The notes beneath the pieces are model-generated. The model did no database searches. It was not told the DNA's origin and saw only the letters and a list, made by a program, of their open reading frames with translations. Shown here piece after piece: positions 8,133 to 13,958 of a DNA stretch of 22,282 bases; within the stretch, counting starts at the first letter, position 1; each line of letters begins with the position of its first letter. The DNA comes from JAQUPP01 sp041649955 (GTDB lineage Bacteria > Patescibacteriota > Patescibacteriia > UBA2591 > JAQUPP01). The position numbers and the translations under genes were made by a program. Location of the stretch: assembly GCA_041649955.1 (NCBI GenBank), contig JBAZMD010000013.1:1-22282 (forward strand). The letters run 5' to 3'.

Positions 8133-9029
8133 TTATTTTTCCGGAAAACATTTTTTAATTTCAGGTTCAATTTGAGCTAAAAATTCTTTACTTGGTTCAC
8201 CGGTTACAAAATTAAAACTATGATCAGGACAAGCCAAATAAAAACCAACTACTTCTTTATGTTCACGCTGAGCCTTAGCATCGCATTTTTCTTTAAAACG
8301 AAACATTTCTTTCTTATCTTTATAAGAAATATTAATATTTCTTTCTTTTTCATAATAATCAATACTTGGATAAGAAATTTCCTTAGTTGGAATTAAAATT
8401 GTTTTTTTAGTGCCGCTTCTATATTTAGTTTGAACGCGATTTGGATTATCTTTCTGATTATCACCTCTGGAAGGAACCAATAAATCAGTACTCTCAAAGG
8501 CGTCTTTATCCGGATGAGCCATTTCTGGATTTAATCCAAAATGTTCCATCATTTTATAAACGCCAACCTGTCCGATAATTCCCTTTTGATACAATTGAAA
8601 TGGCCGATCAGAAAATAAACTATTTAATTTGTCGCATTCAGACCAAAAAGATTCGGCTAATTTTTCATTTTTTCCGGCCTTAAGAATAAAATGAGTTATC
8701 GCGAATTGCCATTCAGTCAATTCGCGCATAGATTTTCTAAAAATCTTTTGTTGTTCAGGTGTCCATCTCCTGTCTTTAGGCAGTTTAGCCAATCTTTCTT
8801 CATCTTTTGTCATATCTCTAATGCCAAAAAGCGCTTCAATCATTAGGGCTGATTCCGGATTTTCCTTAATAAATTTTTCCCGTAAATCATTATACTTTTT
8901 CTCAGAATCTTGTTGAGATCCCTGTTCTTTTAAATTTTTAATTTCATTATATATATCATTGAATAATCCTAAATCAGCTCCGTGTTCAGGAGATATATGC
9001 CTTTCAAATTGTCTATTATATTCAACCAT
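8133..9029 (-). CDS. Hypothetical protein with a possible PD-(D/E)XK nuclease-like C-terminal half
   Basis: 298 residues, not recognised as a named family. The N-terminal half (about 1-145) is charged and helical in character, with no signal peptide or membrane segment. The C-terminal half shows a helix with GQVGVYKMMEHFGLNP (153-168), then ESTDLLV (D182), a polar loop, and RVQTKYR (Q200-x-K202). A conserved Q/E in the helix followed by D and then QxK is the arrangement of PD-(D/E)XK nucleases such as the Mrr/restriction-endonuclease-like fold. This is a pattern match by eye, not a proven homology. It sits 6 nt after a methyltransferase gene and 3 nt before the mutase gene in a minus-strand operon. 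No SD is seen before the ATG. A restriction or repair role is speculative, especially as the methyltransferase looks tRNA-directed rather than DNA-directed. Confidence 0.6.
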   Translation of the reverse strand: MVEYNRQFERHISPEHGADLGLFNDIYNEIKNLKEQGSQQDSEKKYNDLREKFIKENPESALMIEALFGIRDMTKDEERLAKLPKDRRWTPEQQKIFRKSMRELTEWQFAITHFILKAGKNEKLAESFWSECDKLNSLFSDRPFQLYQKGIIGQVGVYKMMEHFGLNPEMAHPDKDAFESTDLLVPSRGDNQKDNPNRVQTKYRSGTKKTILIPTKEISYPSIDYYEKERNINISYKDKKEMFRFKEKCDAKAQREHKEVVGFYLACPDHSFNFVTGEPSKEFLAQIEPEIKKCFPEK

Positions 9030-9035
9030 ATATTT

Positions 9036-9752
9036 TTATTGCTTCTTAGCAATTATAACAAGATTATGTCCTTTTGTCCAATTGGTTCTAAAATTACTTT
9101 CCCTTTTTGAATAATATTGATCAATAATTTGAAAACCATTATTTTTAACTAATTTTCGCAATTCTCTAAAAGTAAAAATGTGATAATAACGATGGATTGT
9201 CCCCCTTTTTTCTTTCCAAGAAATTAGAGTGTCTCGCCAGTCTAGATTTTTGGGTCGCCAACCGAAAAAAACCGGCCAAAGCTTATACTTAAATAACAAT
9301 TTTGTCTGCCAAAGATTCCAAGTTGTTAGAATTAAATAACCGCCTGGTTTTAAAACTCGATAACATTCCTTTAAAACTTGTTCGCGAAATAGATCGGAGG
9401 GAATATGATGAAAAACAGCAATGGAAAAAATAATATCAAATTTTTGATTTTCGAAAGGCAAATTTAGAGCGCTGGCAACCATAAATTTAGTTGGTGTCCT
9501 TCTTTTTGCTATTTCAATTAAATTCTCGCAACTATCCACCCCCAGATATTCTACATTTTTATTTTTTAATAACTCGTATAATCGACCATTACCGCAACCT
9601 AAATCCAATATCTTGTCTCCATCTTTCACATAGTTAATCAGCGGTTCAACTTCCGGCCAATTACTAGTCCGCGACATCGCAAATTCTTGGGCTATGTATT
9701 CCCAATCTTCCTTATTTTTTTCTAAAATTTGTTTGGCTGTTTCTAACTTCAT
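9036..9752 (-). CDS. Class I SAM-dependent methyltransferase, Trm9/ALKBH8-like
   Basis: 238 residues from ATG 9752. The Rossmann methyltransferase motif I is clear (ILDLGCGNGRL), followed by the acidic end of strand 2 (LGVDSCENLIEIA), motif IV region (FDIIFSIAVFHHIP) and the post-motif VLKPGGYLILTTWN. The N-terminal block EFAMSRTSNWPEVEPLI resembles the start of Trm9/ALKBH8-type tRNA wobble-uridine methyltransferases, which act downstream of Elp3 in eukaryotes. An elp3 gene lies 1.3 kb away on the other strand, which makes a tRNA role attractive but inferred. A TTG two codons upstream (9758) is an alternative start. TAAAAT ends 7 nt before the ATG and there is no SD, so a leaderless mRNA is possible. 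It is the first gene of an apparent four-gene operon with the nuclease-like gene, manB and murI. Confidence 0.82.
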   Translation of the reverse strand: MKLETAKQILEKNKEDWEYIAQEFAMSRTSNWPEVEPLINYVKDGDKILDLGCGNGRLYELLKNKNVEYLGVDSCENLIEIAKRRTPTKFMVASALNLPFENQKFDIIFSIAVFHHIPSDLFREQVLKECYRVLKPGGYLILTTWNLWQTKLLFKYKLWPVFFGWRPKNLDWRDTLISWKEKRGTIHRYYHIFTFRELRKLVKNNGFQIIDQYYSKRESNFRTNWTKGHNLVIIAKKQ

Positions 9753-9759
9753 GCCCAAT

Positions 9760-9765
9760 ATTTTA
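9760..9765 (-). promoter_or_regulatory. Candidate -10 box of the methyltransferase-to-murI operon
   Basis: TAAAAT on the minus strand ends 7 nt before ATG 9752. No good -35 is seen at 16-18 nt, where the sequence is the T-tract of the preceding terminator. A promoter is needed here because a terminator lies just upstream. Confidence 0.35.
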
Positions 9766-9780
9766 CACTTTTTATCAATT

Positions 9781-9820
9781 AAAAAAAGGGTGAATTCCGT
9801 AGAATCACCCTTTTATTTTA
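9781..9820. terminator. Hairpin terminator after the small membrane-protein genes
   Basis: Stem GGGTGAATTC (9788-9797) / GAATCACCC (9802-9810) with a single bulged A. The minus strand continues into seven T (9787-9781) and the plus strand into TTTTATTTT. It ends the minus-strand transcript of the two small genes to its right. Confidence 0.8.
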
Positions 9821-9830
9821 TGAAAAAAAT

Positions 9831-10031
9831 TTATTGCCGGTGCCAAGGCCACTCACTCATAACCGCAGTGAATATCCCTACTATCAGTATTCCTGCTCCG
9901 GCTATTACTCCTAATCCGGCAAGAATGCCTTTGAAACTGAAGTGCGAAATCTTATTTGCCATGTATGCACAATAGTAAAAAAGTATAAACCCTACAATTG
10001 TAAAGAAAATTCCCCCTATTCTTTTCATCAT
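9831..10031 (-). CDS. Small two-helix membrane protein
   Basis: 66 residues of unknown function. Two hydrophobic segments are visible: about residues 7-24 (GIFFTIVGFILFYYCAYM) and about 35-57 (GILAGLGVIAGAGILIVGIF), with basic residues at the N-terminus and HRQ at the end. The start ATG 10031 overlaps the TGA stop of the upstream small gene (ATGA), with AGGAGG just upstream inside that gene; a second ATG directly follows at 10028. The overlap, shared SD style and common terminator indicate a two-gene transcript. No family was recognised. It could be a small inner-membrane accessory peptide. Confidence 0.65.
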   Translation of the reverse strand: MMKRIGGIFFTIVGFILFYYCAYMANKISHFSFKGILAGLGVIAGAGILIVGIFTAVMSEWPWHRQ

Positions 10032-10255
10032 CCCCTCCTTTTAAATTTTTGATAGTCTCTAATATAATCATCCACGCTTCCTGATGCCAGCAAAGGCCCT
10101 ATTATAGCTCCCATCCAAATAATACAAGCAACAAAATTAGAAGCATGTTTTCCTGACATATCCATTCTAATTCCCACAAAAAAACAAAGACCGATAATCA
10201 TAAATCCTACAATTCCCATAGTAATCCTTCTCGGCCAATTATATTTAACATACAT
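10028..10255 (-). CDS. Small two-helix membrane protein
   Basis: 75 residues of unknown function with two hydrophobic segments, roughly residues 12-29 (MGIVGFMIIGLCFFVGI) and 41-57 (NFVACIIWMGAIIGPLL), and a basic C-terminal tail (YQKFKRRG). The frame is open further upstream to 10318, but that extension would run through the tRNA-like element. The strong SD AGGAGGAG about 4 nt before ATG 10255 decides the start. Its stop overlaps the next small gene. The tRNA-like element ends 26 nt before the ATG and lies between this gene and the promoter at 10396-10423, so the small gene is probably co-transcribed with it. Confidence 0.65.
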   Translation of the reverse strand: MYVKYNWPRRITMGIVGFMIIGLCFFVGIRMDMSGKHASNFVACIIWMGAIIGPLLASGSVDDYIRDYQKFKRRG

Positions 10256-10281
10256 ATCTCCTCCTATTTTTCTTAATTTTT

Positions 10282-10365
10282 TGGTGGCAGTGGTGGGAAT
10301 CGGACCCACTCGGTTCACCAGTCACTCTTCTCGAGCTGTACTCCTTGTACTTACCGGTCACTGCC
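10282..10365 (-). tRNA. Degenerate tRNA-like element: acceptor, T arm and CCA intact, no readable anticodon
   Basis: On the minus strand a perfect 7-bp acceptor stem GGCAGTG / CACTGCC is followed by A-CCA. Immediately inside its 3' strand is a 5-bp T stem GTGGG/CCCAC with the 7-nt loop TCCGATT (C where tRNAs have U55). The remaining 49 nt do not give a normal cloverleaf. They hold hairpin GTAC-AAGGA-GTAC (possible D arm with GG), hairpin GCTC-GAGAA-GAGT (possible shrunken anticodon arm with a 5-nt loop), and TGG-TGAA-CCG (possible variable arm). Position 8 is A, not U, and eight bases rather than two separate the acceptor from the first arm. ACCGGT (8-13) can also pair with ACTGGT (44-49). 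No isotype can be assigned. It may be a decayed tRNA or a tRNA mimic in a leader RNA. Confidence 0.45.
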
Positions 10366-10377
10366 AATTTAACGAAC

Positions 10378-10410
10378 AAAATATGTTATATTTATATCAT
10401 AACATATTTT
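10378..10410. repeat. Perfect 12-bp inverted repeat over a promoter (operator-like)
   Basis: AAAATATGTTAT (10378-10389) and ATAACATATTTT (10399-10410) are exact reverse complements separated by 9 nt. The repeat overlaps the -10 box and predicted start of the minus-strand promoter at 10396-10423. No U-tract follows on either strand, so a terminator is unlikely; a regulator binding site is plausible. Confidence 0.6.
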
Positions 10411-10423
10411 AATCCTTTGTCAA
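10396..10423 (-). promoter_or_regulatory. Promoter upstream of the tRNA-like element and small membrane genes
   Basis: Minus strand: TTGACA (10423-10418), 16-nt spacer, TATGAT (10401-10396). The predicted start is near 10389, about 24 nt before the tRNA-like element and about 134 nt before the first small ORF. Confidence 0.7.
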
Positions 10424-10436
10424 GTAAATAAGAAGA

Positions 10437-10469
10437 GGGATGGCCTACAAAGACCATCCCCTGTTTTTT
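10437..10469. terminator. Hairpin terminator downstream of the EF-hand-like protein gene
   Basis: A 7-bp stem GGGATGG (10437-10443) / CCATCCC (10454-10460). The plus side continues CTGTTTTTTG. The minus side, which the adjacent gene needs, continues TCTTCTTATTT, a weaker tract. Confidence 0.6.
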
Positions 10470-10478
10470 GTTTATTAT

Positions 10479-10913
10479 TTACCTTTCGTACACTCTTATC
10501 CATTTGGTTATCCATTTAATTTCTTTATTAAACCGTTTCTGAATACTTGTATTACTCTTTGGCACTGGCCAAAGATCATCTTCGCAAAAACCGTAACTAT
10601 CTACTTTCCCATCCATATTTTCGTCTTGAAAGCATTCTATTCTTCTTTCTCCATCTTTTAATACTTCATCGCAATTCAGAATCAACGGACCTGTCATCTC
10701 TATCTCTTCTCCCTTTTGGATAGGGAATGTTCCGACAGTAACCCTGACATCCTTTATATCTGGCACTATCCCTTCTACCCAAAAGTCCTGATACAAATCT
10801 TCACCATGCTGCGTCAAACACCTCGGATGGTCCTGTAAGACATTCAAAAAGTTATTAAATGTCGAATCGCTGGGACCAATACTGGTACAAATAGCAATTA
10901 ATAATACTATCAT
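10479..10913 (-). CDS. Probable exported protein with an EF-hand-like calcium loop
   Basis: 144 residues, no named family recognised. The N-terminus (MIVLLIAICTSIG) is hydrophobic and resembles a short signal peptide, though without the usual basic residues. Further on, five cysteines are spread along the chain and the segment DENMDGKVD matches the D-x-N-x-D-G-x-x-D calcium-binding loop of EF-hand and dockerin-type repeats. The body is acidic and rich in W and P near the C-terminus. An in-frame ATG at 10937 exists, but it lies in the -10 box and upstream of the predicted transcript start. The ATG at 10913 is 6 nt after the G-rich SD GGGGGG and is preferred. The gene is monocistronic, with its own promoter and a terminator-like hairpin. 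A secreted or envelope calcium-binding role is inferred. Confidence 0.65.
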   Translation of the reverse strand: MIVLLIAICTSIGPSDSTFNNFLNVLQDHPRCLTQHGEDLYQDFWVEGIVPDIKDVRVTVGTFPIQKGEEIEMTGPLILNCDEVLKDGERRIECFQDENMDGKVDSYGFCEDDLWPVPKSNTSIQKRFNKEIKWITKWIRVYER

Positions 10914-10935
10914 TTTACACCCCCCTTTGTATACC

Positions 10936-10963
10936 ATAATAGCACATTTTTAATTTTTGTCAA
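10936..10963 (-). promoter_or_regulatory. Promoter of the EF-hand-like protein gene
   Basis: Minus strand: TTGACA (10963-10958), 16-nt spacer, TATTAT (10941-10936) preceded by the extended -10 TGC. The predicted start is near 10929, leaving a 15-nt leader that holds the G-rich SD. Confidence 0.75.
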
Positions 10964-11007
10964 CCCCCATAGATAACTTAATTTACTCTAACTCCTAAAT
11001 ATATCTG

Positions 11008-11043
11008 TACACTTATTTTACACGGCCGTGTAAAATAAGTGTA
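11008..11043. repeat. Perfect 36-bp loop-less palindrome upstream of elp3
   Basis: TACACTTATTTTACACGG (11008-11025) is followed directly by its exact reverse complement CCGTGTAAAATAAGTGTA (11026-11043). Each half contains TACAC twice in direct orientation 11 bp apart, so the whole offers four TACAC/GTGTA half-sites. It ends 9 bp before the elp3 -35 box. There is no loop and no U-tract, which argues against a terminator. A multimeric regulator operator or a cruciform is plausible. The rest of 10964-11088 shows no other gene or element besides the elp3 promoter. Confidence 0.9.
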
Positions 11044-11052
11044 TAGTAGCAG

Positions 11053-11081
11053 TTTACAAATCCCCTAAAAAAATCTATAAT
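11053..11081 (+). promoter_or_regulatory. Promoter of elp3
   Basis: TTTACA (11053-11058), exact 17-nt spacer, perfect TATAAT (11076-11081). The predicted start is at 11088-11089, the base before or the A of the elp3 ATG. No SD is present. Confidence 0.85.
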
Positions 11082-11088
11082 AAACCTG

Positions 11089-12702
11089 ATGAATAACGAA
11101 TCTAAAATCAATTTATTAGTCAAACAGCTTGCTCAAAAACCAATCGCTTCAGGCGAGGATTTTTTGAAATTAAAACAAAAATTAAGCAATGAACTTAAAA
11201 TTTCGCCTGTCGGCAATATTGATATTTTAAATACTTACAAAAAATTAAGCCAGCTTAAAAAAATCAAGAAAAGTTTTTATTTGGAAAAACAGCTCAAAAA
11301 AAGACCGGTGCGCAGTCTTTCCGGCGTAGCCGTGGTAGCCGTTTTAACCAAGCCCTGGCCTTGCCCTGGCAAATGCATTTATTGCCCAACGGAAAAAAAT
11401 ATCCCAAAAAGTTATTTGGCCGGCGAACCGGCGGTTGAACGAGCCCTGACTTTAAAATATAATCCTTATCAGCAAGTTAAAAAAAGAATTGAAGTCTTGG
11501 AACAAAATGGCCACCCGACTGACAAAATTGAATTGATTGTCATCGGCGGCACCTGGAGCTATTTGCCGAAAAAATATCAATATTGGTTTATTAAACGTTG
11601 TTTTGAAGCAGCGAACACGGACTTACACGGACAGCGAACACGGACTTACACGGACAAACGTAAAAAATTTCTGCGTGAGTCAGTGTCAAGTCAGCGTGAG
11701 TCAGTATTAGAGAAAGTGCAAAGAATAAACGAAACCGCAAAGCATCGTATTATCGGTTTAACACTTGAAACAAGGCCTGATTTTATTAATCCTAAAGAAA
11801 TTCAAAGAATGAGAGAATTGGGCTGCACCAGAGTGGAAATCGGCGTTCAGGCGATTGATGATAAAATCTTGGAAAAAAATCAACGCGGACATAATGTCCA
11901 AAAAATAATTGAAGCCACCAAGCTTCTCAAAGACGCCGGATTTAAAGTTTGTTATCACATTATGCCCGGACTATACGGTTCTTCAGTAAAAAAAGATTTA
12001 ACAATGTTTAAAAGAATATTTGATGATCCGGACTTCAGGCCAGATATGCTTAAAATTTATCCATGCGTAGTCACCAAAAATTCCAAATTATATAAAATCT
12101 GGCAGCAAAAAAAATATAAACCTTATTCCAATCGCCAGCTGATTAATCTTATAGTTAAAATGAAATTATTGGTGCCGCATTATGTAAGAATCAATCGGGT
12201 TATCAGGGATATTCCGTCTTGGCAGATCAGAGGCGGAAGTAAAATTTCAAACTTGCGCGAAGTATTGGATAAAAATTTAAAAAAATTAGGCAAAGAATGC
12301 CAATGCATCCGTTGTAGAGAAATCAAGGATCTAAAATTTGAAGCTAAAAATTTAAAACTGAGAATTAGAGAATATTCTGCTTCCGGCGGAAAAGAAATTT
12401 TTCTTTCTTGTGAAAATTTCAAGACGAATAAATTAGCCGCTTTTTTGCGTTTGAGAATTTCCAAACCATATCCCATTATTCGCGAAATTCATACTTACGG
12501 CGAACTTATTCCTATCAGTGAAAAATCAGTAGCCGTTCAACACTTGGGATTTGGCAAAAAATTAATGCGCGAAGCGGAAGAAATAAGCGAAAAATTAGGT
12601 TATAAAAAAATCGCCGTTATTGCCGGCGTTGGCGCGCGTGAATATTACAGAAAGCTCGGTTATAAACTGGAAAAAACTTATATGGTAAAAATGATTGGCT
12701 AA
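11089..12702 (+). CDS. elp3: tRNA uridine(34) acetyltransferase Elp3-like (radical SAM plus GNAT)
   Basis: 537 residues. Elp3 modifies the wobble uridine of tRNA, using a radical SAM domain and a C-terminal acetyltransferase domain. Seen: the N-terminal tRNA-binding-like region (RPVRSLSGVAVVAVLTKP), radical SAM cysteines in CPGKCIYC (C92, C96, C99; spacing C-x3-C-x2-C, shorter than the C-x9-C-x2-C of eukaryotic Elp3), GEPAVERAL, IVIGGTW, LTLETRPD, RVEIGVQAI, RGH, and GFKVCYHIMPGL. The GNAT part shows VREIHTYGE-like IREIHTYGELIPI, VQHLGFGKKLMREAE (acetyl-CoA loop) and GVGAREYYRKLGY. About 22 residues near 175-205 are extra relative to the family and are encoded by a repeat (11611-11705). The gene appears leaderless. 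Its stop interlocks with that of convergent murF. Elp3 is mainly eukaryotic and archaeal but is known in some bacteria. Confidence 0.93.
   Translation: MNNESKINLLVKQLAQKPIASGEDFLKLKQKLSNELKISPVGNIDILNTYKKLSQLKKIKKSFYLEKQLKKRPVRSLSGVAVVAVLTKPWPCPGKCIYCPTEKNIPKSYLAGEPAVERALTLKYNPYQQVKKRIEVLEQNGHPTDKIELIVIGGTWSYLPKKYQYWFIKRCFEAANTDLHGQRTRTYTDKRKKFLRESVSSQRESVLEKVQRINETAKHRIIGLTLETRPDFINPKEIQRMRELGCTRVEIGVQAIDDKILEKNQRGHNVQKIIEATKLLKDAGFKVCYHIMPGLYGSSVKKDLTMFKRIFDDPDFRPDMLKIYPCVVTKNSKLYKIWQQKKYKPYSNRQLINLIVKMKLLVPHYVRINRVIRDIPSWQIRGGSKISNLREVLDKNLKKLGKECQCIRCREIKDLKFEAKNLKLRIREYSASGGKEIFLSCENFKTNKLAAFLRLRISKPYPIIREIHTYGELIPISEKSVAVQHLGFGKKLMREAEEISEKLGYKKIAVIAGVGAREYYRKLGYKLEKTYMVKMIG
11611..11705. 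repeat. In-frame imperfect palindromic repeat element inside elp3
   Basis: Two exact tandem 23-bp copies of GCGAACACGGACTTACACGG plus ACA (11611-11633 and 11634-11656) are followed, after a short AT-rich centre, by two copies of GCGTGAGTCAGT (11673-11684 and 11694-11705, period 21). The reverse complement of the right copies matches the left unit at about 13-14 of 19 positions (pattern ACACnGACTnACnCnGAC), and some mismatches are G-U compatible. The reading frame of elp3 stays open through it although the 23-bp unit is not a multiple of three. Confidence 0.8.
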
Positions 12703-13958
12703 TTTTCTATATCGCTGATTTTCGCCACTGCTCTCTTTACCACCTCTTCCATGTGTATGCCGCGAGAACCTTTAATTAAAACAATATCCCCTTCTTTAAT
12801 TTCCTGACCTATACTCTCTCCGGCTGAAACAGAATCTTGATAAATTTTTATTTGATTTTTATCCAATCCTGCCTCTTGAGCCGCTTCAACAACAGCTTTA
12901 ATTTCTTTTCCAATAACAACCAAATAATCTATTCCTGCTTTGGCAACATTTTTACCTAAATTCAAATGCTCTCCGCGGCTTGCCGCACCTAATTCCAACA
13001 TATCGCCCAAAACAGCCCATTTCTTGGCATCGGGTTGTTTTTTTATTTCAGCCAATGTTTCCAAAGCGCTTTGCGCGGCAATCGGAGAAGAATTATAAGT
13101 ATCATCAATAATCAAACTGTTATTAATGCCTTTAATTGTTTTCATCCGACCGGGCAGCGGACTAAGATTACTTAAAGATTCGGATATTTCAATTAAATTT
13201 AAATTTAAAACAATGCCGACGGCAATGGCCGATAAAACAGAATAAACCTGAGATCGGGCGATAATGTTCGGCAAAAACACCGGCACAATAGATCCCGTAT
13301 AATTTACCTTGAATCTCAATCCTTTGATTTTATATTTATCATTTTCCCACTCCTGATCTAAAATAATTTCCACGGCTTTAACATCTGCTTTTTCCGATAA
13401 ACCATAAGTTAAAATTTTGGCTTCTGTTTTATTTTTCATTAATGCCACTCTTTCGTCATCATAATTCAAGATAGCCCAACCGGTCGGCGACAAATGACTG
13501 ATAATTTCTTGCTTTTCCCTAACTACATTTTCTATGCTTTTAAAAAATTCCAAATGTGAGGGACCAATGGCCGTAACAACACCGATATTACAAGGCGCAA
13601 TTTTAGTTAAATATTTTATATCACTCGGATGATCAGCGGCCATTTCCAAGATTAAAATTTTAGGATAAGACTTTTGGGAAAAAATAATTATTCCCAAGCT
13701 GTTAAAAAAAACTTTGAACCAGCTGATTAAATTTTTACCCGGCGCGTCTTGGCCTAAAATCGTCAATGGCACGCCTATTTCATTGTTATAGTTTTTAAAA
13801 TTACGCCTGCAAACAAAATATTTTTTAAGAACCTGGTAAATCGCTTCTTTGGTGGATGATTTTCCAACACTTCCGGTAATGCCAATAATCAGCGGTTTAT
13901 ATTTTTTAATCGCCTGTTTGGCAAAAAATTTTAATAATATTTGAATAAATTTTCTCAT
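12699..13958 (-). CDS. murF: UDP-N-acetylmuramoyl-tripeptide--D-alanyl-D-alanine ligase, short N-terminus
   Basis: Mur ligase that adds D-Ala-D-Ala to the peptidoglycan precursor. 419 residues versus about 450 for typical MurF. The ATP-binding P-loop GITGSVGKSSTKE begins at residue 26, whereas classic MurF has a separate N-terminal UDP-binding domain of about 80-100 residues before it; here it is replaced by a short basic-hydrophobic helix (MRKFIQILLKFFAKQAIKKY). The rest is standard: NYNNEIGVPLT, the EMAADHPSDI region, IGPSHLEFF, LNYDDE, PGRMKTI, DDTYNSSP, and the C-terminal GSRGIHMEEVV. Substrate is assigned by resemblance and by position after ftsI. Its start overlaps the ftsI stop by 4 nt (ATGA), so it is translationally coupled. 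Its TAG stop interlocks with the elp3 TAA, with no terminator between them. Confidence 0.9.
   Translation of the reverse strand: MRKFIQILLKFFAKQAIKKYKPLIIGITGSVGKSSTKEAIYQVLKKYFVCRRNFKNYNNEIGVPLTILGQDAPGKNLISWFKVFFNSLGIIIFSQKSYPKILILEMAADHPSDIKYLTKIAPCNIGVVTAIGPSHLEFFKSIENVVREKQEIISHLSPTGWAILNYDDERVALMKNKTEAKILTYGLSEKADVKAVEIILDQEWENDKYKIKGLRFKVNYTGSIVPVFLPNIIARSQVYSVLSAIAVGIVLNLNLIEISESLSNLSPLPGRMKTIKGINNSLIIDDTYNSSPIAAQSALETLAEIKKQPDAKKWAVLGDMLELGAASRGEHLNLGKNVAKAGIDYLVVIGKEIKAVVEAAQEAGLDKNQIKIYQDSVSAGESIGQEIKEGDIVLIKGSRGIHMEEVVKRAVAKISDIEN

Noticed and set aside
8133..9752. Restriction-modification system (nuclease-like gene plus methyltransferase)
   Set aside because: The methyltransferase lacks DNA-methylase motifs such as DPPY/NPPY or PC-ENV and resembles tRNA or small-molecule enzymes; the nuclease call itself is weak.
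10256..10318. 21-residue N-terminal extension of the 75-residue membrane protein
   Set aside because: The extension overlaps the tRNA-like T arm and acceptor, and a strong SD lies just before ATG 10255.
10286..10365. tRNA on the plus strand at the same place (D-loop-like AATCGGA between GGG and CCC)
   Set aside because: The plus strand lacks CCA, a T loop and an anticodon arm; the apparent D arm is the complement of the minus-strand T arm.
11611..11705. CRISPR array
   Set aside because: Only two direct 23-bp copies without spacers, inside a coding frame, and no cas genes nearby.
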